DNA of 64,000 nucleotides, from the NCBI GenBank assembly GCA_023205875.1, contig CP060757.1:558001-622000 (forward strand), in the 5' to 3' direction. Shown one piece after another: positions 56,256 to 64,000 of this stretch (positions are counted from its first letter, which is position 1; every line of letters begins with the position of its first letter). This DNA comes from Chloropicon primus. Its lineage: Eukaryota > Chlorophyta > Chloropicophyceae > Chloropicales > Chloropicaceae. A program made the translations under genes and the position numbers. The notes beneath the pieces were generated by a model that saw only the letters and a list, made by a program, of their open reading frames with translations, was not told the origin of the DNA and did not search any database.

Positions 56256-58006
56256 ATGATACTTTCGAAGAGTCGGGTTGCGCCGACGGCGAACAAGGTG
56301 AGGGCAAGGGGAAAGCTTCAGAGGGTTGTTGTCGACGGAGAGAACTGACTGAACTCTCTTTTTCTTTCGCCCCTCCCGTCTGACCCCGCCAGCCCTCGAG
56401 CAAGAACCAGGAGGCTAAGCTGCCCGCGTTGGACGATTTCCTGTCGTCCAGGGACTACAAGGGCGCCATCACCTTGCTGGAGTTCCAACAGAAGCCCGAG
56501 GCCGACTTGAGCCTCGAGGACAGCGAGCACATGCTGTGGCTCGCCTACTCGTACTTTCACTTTGGGGAGCACGACAAGGCCCTGAAGATCTACAAGCAGC
56601 TCCTCGATGTTTCGAACGAGAACTGCTCGGTTTACTCCACATACATAGCGGCTTGTTTGTACTACGTCGGCAAGTATGAGGAGGCCGAAAGGTACGCCCT
56701 GGAGGGGCCAGCCTCTCGCCTGAGGACGAGGCTTCTGTTTCACATCGCGAACAAGCAGAACGACGAGACCAAGCTGATGGAGTACCACCAGCAGCTGACC
56801 GACAGCATCGAGGACCAGCTTTCTCTGGCTGCGATGCACTTTCTCAGGACGCACTACAACGAGGCCACCGACATTTACAAGAAGCTCTTGCTGGACAACA
56901 GGGACTTTGTCGCCCTCAACGTGTACATCGCCCTTTGCTACAGCAAGCTTGACTACTATGACGTGTCCCTGGAAATTCTTTCCGTGTACCTGCAGGCGTT
57001 TCCCGACTCGAGTTTTGCTGTGAACCTCAAAGCATGCAACCAATTCAAGCTCTTCAACGGCCGGTCAGCGGAGAACGAGCTCAAGGTGCTCCAGGACTAC
57101 GGCAAGGCTCTCATGGAAGACAGCCTGATCAAGCACAACTCGTGTGTCTTCAGAGGCGGAGACAACGCAATGCAAGTTCTCCCGAAGCTCATAGACCTGA
57201 TTCCCGAGGCGAGGCTGAACATGGTGGTGTATCACCTGAGAAGCGGCAGCATCGAGGAGGCCTTCAAGCTCGTCTCCGACATCGAGCCGAGTAACCCGCA
57301 GGAGTACATCCTGAAGGCGATCGTGCACGCGATCTTAGGCCAGAACAACGTGAACCAGGAGCAGATCAACGCGGCGCAGCACAACTTCAATCTTGTCGGA
57401 GGATCGGCGAGCGAGTGCGACACCATCCCCGGAAGGCAGTGCATGGCGAGCAGTTACTTCTTGCTCAAGCAGTTTGAGGACGTGCTGGTGTACCTCAAGA
57501 GCATCAAGTCATACCTGGCCAGCGATGACAGGTTCAACTGGAATTACGGCATTGCCCTGGCGGCAAATGGAGAGTACGAGGAGGCGGAGGAGGCCCTTCT
57601 GCAGGTGCAGAACGAGGATTTCAAGGAGGACTACTGCTACTTGAGCTGGCTGGCGAAGACCTACATCGCCAACGGCAAGGCGAGACTGGCTTGGGAGCTC
57701 TACCTGCGGGTGGAGTCGAGTGACGACTCCTTCAACCTGCTGCAGCTCATTGCGAACGAGTGCTACTCTGCAGCAGCGTACTACTTTGCTGCTAAGGCCT
57801 TTGACGTGCTCGAGAGGTTAGATCCTAATCCGGACTACTGGGATGGGAAGCGCGGCGCTTGCATTGGGGTTTTCAAGGACATCGTGGAAGGAAAGGAGTC
57901 CAGAGAGCTGATGAAAGACATCAAGTCCATGCTGAGATACACCAGCAACCCCCAGGTCGAGTACATCTTGAAGACGATGACCAAGTGGGAACAGAGCAGC
58001 TATTGA
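56256..58006 (+). CDS. IFT56: Intraflagellar transport protein IFT56 (TTC26/DYF13)
   Basis: Two exons, 56256-56297 and 56393-58006, with a 95-bp phase-0 intron (GTGAGG...CCAG); 551 residues. The tiny first exon encodes MILSKSRVAPTANK, the counterpart of the animal MMLSRAKP start. Then come LDDFLSSRDYKGAITLLEFQ and a run of TPRs (YFHFGEHDKALKIYKQLLDV; YYVGKYEEAERYAL; FLRTHYNEATDIYKKLL), with the family signatures FNGRSAENELKVLQDYG, IKHNSCVFRGGDNAMQVLPK and the C-terminal CYSAAAYYFAAKAFDVLERL. IFT56 is an IFT-B subunit that helps carry motility components into the cilium. It implies a flagellate stage. Stop codons of this gene and the convergent sulfotransferase are 28 bp apart. Confidence 0.9.
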
Positions 58007-58034
58007 ATATATAATATGTATATCGTCCATTCTC
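58007..58034. terminator. 28-bp convergent gap IFT56 / sulfotransferase
   Basis: Only 28 bp separate the two facing stop codons, and they are AT-rich (ATATATAATATGTATATC). Any 3' UTR of either mRNA must run into the other gene's coding region. Confidence 0.6.
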
Positions 58035-59288
58035 TCAGTCCCAAGTCCGCGCGCTCTCCAGCACCGTCCGATCAATGCAAGGATACCCGCAGCCGCGGTC
58101 TCGGTCGTAACAGTTGCTTTCGGCCTTCTCTGGCTGAGCCACGCCCTCCGAAGTGCACTGGAACACCGTTTTCTCCAAGCACTCCTCTTCAACCCTTTCC
58201 TTGAGCTTCCTGTACCTCGCGAGCGCCTCGTCGAACTTGGGCCTCCCCCACGCCTCGATGGACTTGTCCAGACTGAGGCTGGCGGCCTCGTGGAGCAGGT
58301 AGTCCCCGTAATTCTGCGCGTACCAACTTGATGAATTCAGGTAGAGTCCCACCTTTCTGGAAACGAAGCTCGGTGCGATCCGGAGACATTTTCCGAGCCA
58401 AGGAAAGTAGTGATATCTATCGTGGACTTTTGAGCTGACCGTCAACAAATCGCCCACGTCGATACCGAGGAGCAGCCCCAGCATCACCACGGATTCGTCC
58501 ATGCGCTCCACCACGACCATGAAATCGTAGTCACGAAGGATTGCCTTGACCCTCCCCGTCAATGCCACCGGATTCCGCACTCTCGTTTTGTGCTCCCAAG
58601 TGAAGTACACCCAATCCTTTGCGCCAGGCTCGCGGAGATCCAAGTACCTCGTCTGGAAACCCCCCTGCCCCTTCGATACGGCCCCATACTGGTGGTCGGT
58701 CGTGTGGCTCAGCCAATCAAGCACGTTCTCGTCGGTCGGATCCAGTCCTTTCTGCGTGACCCCAACCCAGAAGACCCGGGAGACCGCACGATTTGCTGGA
58801 TCCCTCACCGAGCCCAGCAGGAAGGATCGCGCTTTGTCCCTCCTCGCGTACTTTTGCGCCTCATTGGTGTGCTCGTTACGAAAGTCCTCGCACTCGTTTT
58901 CAATCGCTATTCTGTGCACGATGCTCGCCAACGTGGAGCTCGCGCTCTTGGGCACCTTCACGTACAGCAAGCCTCTCGGTATAGCCGCCGGCGATCCGTC
59001 CGGGGGATACATCGATCTGCGGGTGCACCACCCCTTTGAGCTCCTTCGATAGGTTACAGCCAAGCCCGCTGCTGTGGAGGCCTGAGCGTGTTGCAGGGTT
59101 CGAGCCTGTTCCCACGACCCTGCTCCTCTTCCTTCCTTGTCCTCCACTCGCCCCTCCTCCACGGAAACGAAGGAGACCTGGAAAACAACAAGTCCAGTCA
59201 CAGCGAGGAGCACGACGAGGCCTACCACCGCATCCCTCCCCCTCCTCCGGCCCCGCACTCGCCACCTCCTCGTCATCGCCATCGCCAT
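58035..59288 (-). CDS. Golgi-type type II membrane sulfotransferase
   Basis: 417 residues from ATG 59288. A cytosolic basic tail precedes a signal-anchor helix (AVVGLVVLLAVTGLVVFQVS, about 20-40), then a stem and a luminal domain. The PAPS-binding motifs are the 5' loop VKVPKSASSTLASIVHRIA near 113 and the 3' motif LLGSVRDPANRAVSRVFW near 160, as in sulfotransferases that modify carbohydrate or lipid in the Golgi. A cysteine-rich C-terminus follows (ECLEKTVFQCTSEG; CGYPCIDR). The substrate is unknown. Its first ~50 luminal codons and its last codons are duplicated at 48.6 kb. The start is 66 bp from the FolC gene start on the other strand. Confidence 0.75.
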   Translation of the reverse strand: MAMAMTRRWRVRGRRRGRDAVVGLVVLLAVTGLVVFQVSFVSVEEGRVEDKEGRGAGSWEQARTLQHAQASTAAGLAVTYRRSSKGWCTRRSMYPPDGSPAAIPRGLLYVKVPKSASSTLASIVHRIAIENECEDFRNEHTNEAQKYARRDKARSFLLGSVRDPANRAVSRVFWVGVTQKGLDPTDENVLDWLSHTTDHQYGAVSKGQGGFQTRYLDLREPGAKDWVYFTWEHKTRVRNPVALTGRVKAILRDYDFMVVVERMDESVVMLGLLLGIDVGDLLTVSSKVHDRYHYFPWLGKCLRIAPSFVSRKVGLYLNSSSWYAQNYGDYLLHEAASLSLDKSIEAWGRPKFDEALARYRKLKERVEEECLEKTVFQCTSEGVAQPEKAESNCYDRDRGCGYPCIDRTVLESARTWD

Positions 59289-59354
59289 CGCCCACGTTTC
59301 GATTCGTCTGTCGCTTAAACTCCGTTCGAAAAATCAGAAGCTCGCGCGCTCTCT
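59289..59354. promoter_or_regulatory. 66-bp head-to-head spacer sulfotransferase / FolC
   Basis: Only 66 bp lie between the two ATGs, so both promoters and 5' UTRs must overlap this stretch or the neighbouring coding sequence. No TATA box is visible. Confidence 0.6.
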
Positions 59355-59497
59355 ATGCTCGTGCGAAGAGGCTTCGGAAGGTCCAGGTTCCTCCGGAGAG
59401 GCCTCACGCGCAGCCTTTCAACAGCAGCGGAGTACCTAGGTATGCCTCGTGCACCCGTCGTCACGTCGTTGCTTGGTTCCTGACACACCTGTTGTTC

Positions 59498-59536
<39 letters not shown>

Positions 59537-60899
59537 TCTTGCAGAGAGCCTGGTGAAGGTGAATTATGAGACGAGCGTCGACAGGAGCGGTCTTCGCGAC
59601 AATGAGGGCCCCTTCGACTCGGTGAACCTGCTTCTCGAGGCCCTCGGGCGGCCGCAAGAGGCTCTGTCGGTCGTTCACGTCGTGGGTTCCAAGGGAAAGG
59701 GCGGGACGTCCTCCATCCTTTCCGGCATACTGAGCCGGTCGGGGCTTCGAGTGGGGACCTACACCAGTCCCCACGTGGTGTCGCTCGGCGAGCGCGTTCT
59801 CATCGATGGCGAGGATTGCGAGGACGGGCGCCTGCTGGAGCACTTTCGCGACCACGAGGCCGAGGTCCTGAAAGTTCAGGGGCAGACCGGTTGGAGGCTA
59901 AGCCACTTCGAGGCTCTCACGGCGTTGAGCCTCAAGTATTTTGCGGACAGGCAAGTCGATCTCGCTGTCGTGGAGGCTGGGTTGGGCGGGGTGAAGGACG
60001 CCACCAATGTCTTTTCCAATGCCAGGGGCCTGAGGCTGGTTGTCGTGACGCCCCTGGAATTGGAGCACACGGACGTGCTGGGGGAGAGGTTGGAAGACAT
60101 CGTGGCGGCCAAGGTAGGCGTCGTGAAGAGGGGCACCCCTCTTGTGGTCGCAAACCAGTCCTCGAAAGCCTTGGAAAATCTCGTGGCGGAGGAAGCAAAC
60201 TCCCTTGGTTGCGGCCGGGTGATGAGGACTTCCGTCGAGTGCCAGGTGGCGTACCATCACAGGGATGACGACTCGGGGCGGCGGGACTATAGCTTTGCTG
60301 TGAGAGGTTCGCCGTCCTCCCGCAGGGAATTGAGGCAGGCGAGGCTACCGAAGTTTGTTGTTGACAATGCCAGCACAGCCCTCGTGGCGGCTGAATTCTT
60401 GGCAAGCGGCTTCGGGATCGACATTAGGGACGAGGACGTCGAGGGGGCCCTGAGAGATCACCAGCTCCCCGGGCGATTTCAGATCCTTCCTGGCCGGGGG
60501 GGTGGCGCGATCGTGCTGGACGGCGCGCACACTCCGAAATCAGCAAAAGTTCTGGTCGACACGCTGATTGATTTGTATCCCGGGCGCGAGTTCGTCTTCG
60601 TGATCGCCATGGCAAAGGACAAGGACGTCGGTTCTTTTCTGGCAGAGGTTGCGAGAGCCAATCCGAAGAAGGTTGTTTGCACTTCGGCCGACGAGCACAG
60701 CAGGTCCTGCCACCAAGACGAGATCCTAAAGTCAGCACAAGCTCTTGGACTCCCTGCCGTGGCCGCCGCTGACTTTCAGGAGGCCCGGGCGCTCGCAAAG
60801 GCCAAGGAAGGTGACAACGCGCTGCTGGTTTACACGGGAAGCTTTCGGACGGTCGCGACGTTCCTCAAGCAGTCCCCCGTTCGACAACAAAACGCATAG
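59355..60899 (+). CDS. FolC-type dihydrofolate synthase / folylpolyglutamate synthetase
   Basis: Two exons, 59355-59439 and 59545-60899, with a 105-bp phase-1 intron (GTATGC...GCAG) that holds a (GT)n run at 59502-59532; 479 residues. The short first exon encodes a basic Arg/Ser-rich leader (organelle targeting) ending AEYLE. The Mur-ligase core follows: VNLLLEALGRPQEALSVVHV, the P-loop VVGSKGKGGTSSILSGIL near 75, YTSPHVVSLGERVLIDGEDC, SHFEALTALSLKYF, VVEAGLGGVKDATNVF, GRFQILPGR and VLDGAHTPKSA. The AGLGGxxDATNV form is nearer plant dihydrofolate synthase than plant FPGS. It adds glutamate to dihydropteroate or folate. Mitochondrial location is inferred. Confidence 0.8.
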
Positions 60900-60969
60900 G
60901 GAACAAAAACGACTTGTTTATTATTCAATGTTTTTTATATACCTGTATTACAAGCTTAGCTGTAACATA
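60900..60969. terminator. 70-bp convergent 3' region FolC / WRN-type exonuclease
   Basis: AT-rich 70 bp between facing stop codons (TTATTATTCAATGTTTTTT and TATATACCTG). Probably contains overlapping 3' ends of both mRNAs. Confidence 0.4.
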
Positions 60970-61725
60970 TCAAATGGAACGAGCTACCTTGAGAGAGGCG
61001 TAAGCGTCCGAGCAAGCGTACTTGATCTTGCAGTAGTCGAGATCTTCCCGCTCCCAGTTGCCCAGCCTCACCCTCGCGTCCTTGTCCATCCGCATGTTCA
61101 GGAAGAACATCGACAAGTCGTTCAAGCTGAAGCGGAGCTTGTTGTTCCCGTACCTTTTGACTATTCTCGCGTTCTGAGAAGCGAGGTGGCAGACGTCGAT
61201 GGCGTTCGATATTCGGACGCCCGTGTCCTTCGCGAGCTTTATGACATCGGATCCTATGTTGACCCCGTACTTGTTGATTTGGTCGCTCGTCAGAATCCTC
61301 ACCAAATTCTCGCTCAAGCCAGAGTGGTGGATGTGGAGGAGGAAGCACAGGAACACCCCCTTGCTGCTCTTGCACTCGACCTCCTCATCCACGTACCTCC
61401 AAGGCAAGTCTGCGAGCGAACCGAGCTCTTCCACCGTGAAGCAGAACTGAAGCAAAGCCGTCTTCCCAATGTTTTCCGGGCCCTTCTTGAAGAGAACTCT
61501 CCACTCCATGTCGAAACCCAACTCGGTCACTGCAGATTCTAAAAGTTTTTTGCAAGCCGCTTCAACCTCATCCCTCGTCTTCAAGTACAAGTACCTCCCT
61601 TTGAAGCTCAAGAGCTTCGGGATCGCCTTCTTCTTCTTCGATATCGTCGAAGGAAGGGCTCTGCCCCTCGGGGACTGCCTCCGCTTCAACGGGCTCGCCT
61701 TGCTCTGCGCTCGAGTCACAGCCAT
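60970..61725 (-). CDS. WRN-type DEDDy 3'-5' exonuclease
   Basis: 251 residues from ATG 61725. The basic N-terminal ~35 residues (KASPLKRRQSPRGRALPS) look like a nuclear signal. The DnaQ-like exonuclease core has Exo I in LGFDMEWRVLF (D, E), Exo II in VNIGSDVIKLAKDTGV, and Exo III in IKYACSDAYASLKVARS (Y...D). It matches the free-standing WRN-like exonuclease of plants (WEX) and the exonuclease domain of WRN, without a helicase. These enzymes degrade 3' DNA or RNA ends in repair or silencing. Single exon. The start is 50 bp from the start of the divergent gene to the right. Confidence 0.8.
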   Translation of the reverse strand: MAVTRAQSKASPLKRRQSPRGRALPSTISKKKKAIPKLLSFKGRYLYLKTRDEVEAACKKLLESAVTELGFDMEWRVLFKKGPENIGKTALLQFCFTVEELGSLADLPWRYVDEEVECKSSKGVFLCFLLHIHHSGLSENLVRILTSDQINKYGVNIGSDVIKLAKDTGVRISNAIDVCHLASQNARIVKRYGNNKLRFSLNDLSMFFLNMRMDKDARVRLGNWEREDLDYCKIKYACSDAYASLKVARSI

Positions 61726-61775
61726 TTTGACGACAGATGAGCGTGGGTGAATAAGTTTAACGGACGAGCTTCGCT
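61726..61775. promoter_or_regulatory. 50-bp head-to-head spacer exonuclease / DSBH-like gene
   Basis: Fifty bases separate the two ATGs. No known element is seen. This is the tightest bidirectional start in the window. Confidence 0.6.
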
Positions 61776-62852
61776 ATGGTGTCGCGCGACTACTTGCTGC
61801 AAGAGGTGAGGAAGAGAAGGTTCGGCAGGAGGAGGAAGTGGCAGGGGAAGCGATGGCTTGCCGCGGGCGCTGCATTCGTCTTGCTCGCCACCGTGTTCTA
61901 CCTGAACACGCGCGTGAGCCCGGCGGAGCTCGAGAGGAGAAAGCTCGTCATGAACGAGAAGCTGAAGCTGGTCCACGGGGTGCTGAGGAACCAGGTCTTC
62001 GAGATCGACGTGCACGACATGCCGGTCTTGCTTCCGCTGTTCAGAAAGTTCGAGTCCTACCAAAAGTTGTTCGTCGAGGGGTTGGACATGGGGGACTATG
62101 ACGAGAGCTGCGGCTCGGCGTTTCGAGACGCTACGAGCCCCAAGCTCGATTTCAACGAGACCTTTTATCGCGAGAAGGAATACCAGCTGCATTACTACAA
62201 CATAAACAGAACTGGGGAGCTCGCTTCCCCGGTTTGCGACAGGGAGGCCCCGCTCGGGTGCTGCTTCAATTGCCACTTGCCTCGAGGTGGGTGCTGTCTG
62301 TGCGAGTACGACGGAAAAGCGAGGGTGGCAGACCTGCTTGAGGGGCAAAAGCACCTGCAGGTCCGCTCCACGACAGCCAGGGGGTTCAAGCTCGCCCCGG
62401 TTTACGGCAAGCCATTGGCCAAGCTCTACGGGAAGCTGATGAGGAAGCTTGGCTGCACAGTCAAGGGGAAAGCATGGAGCAGGCTCCTCGCCGTGAAGAA
62501 CTTGTCCTACTTTCCTCCCGGGGGGTTCTTGATGTGGCACACGAACAGGTTCGACAACAACGCCGTCTCGTTTCGCGTGTACCTGTACTCCGTGGACAAG
62601 GATGGACTGTCGTACCTCAAGTACGTTCATCGGAAAGACCAGACGTTGAAGAAAATGTTGGACTTCCATGGCGCCGTGCGGATCTTCACCAACACGATGA
62701 GGGATGGGCACGGCGAGGAATCTTTCCTTTGGCACACCGCAGCGAGTGAGGGGGCGCACCGCATGTCCGTCGGCTTCGAGATTTACCCCGAGCAGATCGT
62801 CTCGATTCTGGATTCCTGCGAGCTGTGCTGGGAGAAATTCTTGAATATCTAA
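61776..62852 (+). CDS. Unknown type II membrane protein with DSBH (2OG-oxygenase-like) region
   Basis: 358 residues from ATG 61776. The cytosolic Arg/Lys-rich tail (RKRRFGRRRKWQGKRW) precedes a signal-anchor helix (LAAGAAFVLLATVFYL, about 28-43), so the rest is luminal. A Cys-rich patch lies near 155-180 (GCCFNCHLPRGGCCLCEYDG). The C-terminal region has a pattern I associate with double-stranded beta-helix proteins: NLSYFPPGGFLMWHTNRFDN, RVYLYSVDKDGLSYLKYV, AVRIFTNT and FLWHTAASEGAHRMSVGFEI. MWHTN and FLWHT with HRMSVGF could supply metal ligands, with Asn in the place usually held by Asp. Fe(II)/2-oxoglutarate chemistry is a guess. I do not recognise an annotated orthologue. Confidence 0.5.
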   Translation: MVSRDYLLQEVRKRRFGRRRKWQGKRWLAAGAAFVLLATVFYLNTRVSPAELERRKLVMNEKLKLVHGVLRNQVFEIDVHDMPVLLPLFRKFESYQKLFVEGLDMGDYDESCGSAFRDATSPKLDFNETFYREKEYQLHYYNINRTGELASPVCDREAPLGCCFNCHLPRGGCCLCEYDGKARVADLLEGQKHLQVRSTTARGFKLAPVYGKPLAKLYGKLMRKLGCTVKGKAWSRLLAVKNLSYFPPGGFLMWHTNRFDNNAVSFRVYLYSVDKDGLSYLKYVHRKDQTLKKMLDFHGAVRIFTNTMRDGHGEESFLWHTAASEGAHRMSVGFEIYPEQIVSILDSCELCWEKFLNI

Positions 62853-62880
62853 ATAAATAAGAAAACAGGCGGTGTTTCAT
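62853..62880. terminator. 28-bp convergent gap DSBH-like gene / MDR oxidoreductase
   Basis: The facing stop codons are 28 bp apart and the gap is AT-rich (ATAAATAAGAAAAC). As at 58007-58034, the mRNA 3' ends must overlap. Confidence 0.6.
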
Positions 62881-64000
62881 TCAAAGACTGGCGTTATTGC
62901 GTGCGAGGTTCACCACCACCTTTCCCTGAGATCGTCCCGAGTGCAGGTGCTCGACTGCTCCCACAACAGACTCAAGGCCCTCAAAGTTCGTTGGGTCCAT
63001 CGCAACTTTCAGCTGACCCGACTGGTACAAACTGACCAAATTTTGCAAGTGACGAGAAAACCTTTTTGCGTGGTGCAGCAAGAAGAAGCCCTCAACGCTC
63101 CCAGATTTCCAAAGGAGCTTCTCGTTCACGCCCTTGTGCATGCTTGGCTTCCACCCGGTCGTGTAATTCCCCCCGCCGATCTGGCCAATCACCAGAAGTT
63201 TCCCACCTATTGCGAGGTTGTTGACAGCGTTTTCGAACATTTGCCCACCCACGCCGTCGTAGACCAAGTCCACCCCTCGCTTGTACTCCCGCCTGAGAAC
63301 CTTTCCCAGGTCCTCCCTCTGCGGCCCCTTGTACTGCACGATTCGATCGGCTCCCAAGCTCCTCAGAAGATCGGCCTTTTCTGGCGTTCCGCACGTTGCT
63401 ATCACATGCTTGCCCGCGACCTTCGCCAGCTGGACAGCGAATTGGCCGGTTCCACCTGCTGCCGCCGTGACAAGCACGGTCTTCCTCCTCTTCATTCCCG
63501 CAACCTCCAATGCAATGCTTGCGGTCAAGCCACTCGTGAGCAAGGCGACCATTTCTCCAGAGGCCTCCGGTAACCTGATCAGGCGGGAGGCCTTCAGTAT
63601 TCCGTACTCCGAAAAGGCTCCATACTCCAAAGTGGCGACCGGGCTCCCCAACGGAGGAATCGCTGCACCCGCACCCCTTGCGACAACGACGCCAACACAC
63701 TCAAATCCGGCACCGAACGGAAGCATCTTCTCCGCTTTTTTCCCAAAGTACCTCCCCGCGCTGAAGTTGCTGTCGCTCGCATTGACCCCGCAGAAGAGCC
63801 TCCGCACGACAACGTGGCCATCCGGGACAACCTGTGGCATGGGCTCCATCACGATCCTCACCGCATCTCTGAACTGGTCCGAGAGCCTCACGACCTTCAA
63901 GGCGCGAAACGTCTTTGGGAGTCCCGCGATGGGCACGGAATGCTCGCTAGCGGTCGCAACTTCCGAGACCTTCGCCGGCGCAACGTAAGGGCTGAGCCTT
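62881..64000 (-). CDS. MDR-superfamily NADPH oxidoreductase (PTGR3/ZADH2-like), 5' end outside the window
   Basis: The frame is open to the window edge, giving at least 373 residues. The first ATG is not inside the window; the internal GTG near 63936 is followed by conserved sequence but is unlikely to be the start. Motifs: VVVRRLFCGVNASDSNFSAG, LPFGAGFECVGVVVARGAG, YGAFSEYGILKA, the cofactor loop VTAAAGGTGQFAVQLAKVAG, YDGVGGQMFENAVNNL, IGGKLLVIGQIGGG. The chain lacks the zinc-binding cysteines of alcohol dehydrogenase, as in quinone oxidoreductases and ZADH2/prostaglandin reductase 3. Substrate cannot be named. The upstream residues PYVAPAKVSEVATASEHS could be part of a targeting peptide. 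Confidence 0.8.
   Translation of the reverse strand, partial: RLSPYVAPAKVSEVATASEHSVPIAGLPKTFRALKVVRLSDQFRDAVRIVMEPMPQVVPDGHVVVRRLFCGVNASDSNFSAGRYFGKKAEKMLPFGAGFECVGVVVARGAGAAIPPLGSPVATLEYGAFSEYGILKASRLIRLPEASGEMVALLTSGLTASIALEVAGMKRRKTVLVTAAAGGTGQFAVQLAKVAGKHVIATCGTPEKADLLRSLGADRIVQYKGPQREDLGKVLRREYKRGVDLVYDGVGGQMFENAVNNLAIGGKLLVIGQIGGGNYTTGWKPSMHKGVNEKLLWKSGSVEGFFLLHHAKRFSRHLQNLVSLYQSGQLKVAMDPTNFEGLESVVGAVEHLHSGRSQGKVVVNLARNNASL

Noticed and set aside
59090-59125. tRNA T-arm-like sequence CAGGGTTCGAGCCTG (also at 48706-48720)
   Set aside because: It lies inside the sulfotransferase coding sequence and its copy. No matching D-arm or acceptor is nearby, and the stem is only four pairs.
1-64000. 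Intact retroelements, LTR elements, Polintons or CRISPR arrays
   Set aside because: No reverse transcriptase, integrase or capsid-like frame, no long terminal direct repeat pair and no spaced repeat array was seen. The longest direct repeats are explained by the FAS1 duplication and the sulfotransferase copy.

Overview
The window reads as gene-dense, GC-rich nuclear DNA of a unicellular green alga. Seen directly: about 40 protein genes in 64 kb on both strands, few and short GT-AG introns (75-244 bp), and spacers often under 150 bp. The gene content fits a primary green plastid: a CCB1-like cytochrome b6f cofactor-assembly factor, glutamate-1-semialdehyde aminotransferase, SufS, a CLC-e/f-type chloride channel, a plastid EamA carrier, an RlmI-type rRNA methyltransferase and a starch-binding CBM45 protein. 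The plastid-protein N-termini look like simple transit peptides with no signal peptide in front. IFT56 indicates an intraflagellar transport gene set. A prasinophyte-grade chlorophyte is a reasonable inference; the species is not determinable from this alone.

Layout. 1-5.5 kb: CCB1-like gene, a tRNA-Lys(UUU) gene with two introns (one in the D-loop), Pol III subunit RPC3, and a poorly resolved small gene. 5.7-16.9 kb: secreted triple-fasciclin protein, Fyv7/CCDC59-like ribosome-biogenesis protein, kinesin, CLC channel, cobalamin adenosyltransferase, rRNA methyltransferase, secreted 8-cysteine-motif protein. 16.9-18.1 kb: no recognisable gene. 18.1-26.5 kb: stomatin-like protein 2, Mia40-like protein, triple-CBM45 protein, CDIN1-like nuclease, VAMP7-type R-SNARE, an HNH-like fragment, EamA transporter. 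26.5-37.9 kb: OSCA/TMEM63 channel, GH31 glycosidase, a five-exon unknown gene, bromodomain protein, CTP synthase. 38-46.4 kb: membrane-anchored JmjC/cupin protein, three unknown membrane proteins, DnaJ protein, SLC13-type transporter. 46.4-64 kb: GSA aminotransferase, an internally deleted sulfotransferase copy, SufS, TPR-RING protein, GluRS, split-barrel flavoprotein with APC13 35 bp upstream, IFT56, Golgi-type sulfotransferase, FolC, WRN-type exonuclease, a DSBH-like membrane protein, and an MDR oxidoreductase that runs off the window.

Functional threads are loose, as expected for a nuclear chromosome: plastid biogenesis (CCB1, GSA-AT, SufS, RlmI, CLC, EamA, CBM45), secretory and surface glycan handling (FAS1, GH31, sulfotransferase, 8-cysteine protein), organelle import and quality control (Mia40, SLP-2, DnaJ), and cilium or cytoskeleton (IFT56, kinesin). 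I see no prokaryotic-style operon, no CRISPR array and no intact mobile element. The most unusual signal is the tRNA-Lys gene: its 5' fragment pairs 7/7 in the acceptor stem and 4/4 in the D-stem with the downstream part, but a segment of about 79 nt interrupts the D-loop and splits the A box. Second-tier observations are the CBM45-only protein, a Mia40-like protein with CDC in place of CPC, the APC13/flavoprotein 35-bp spacing and the in-frame deletion copy of the sulfotransferase.
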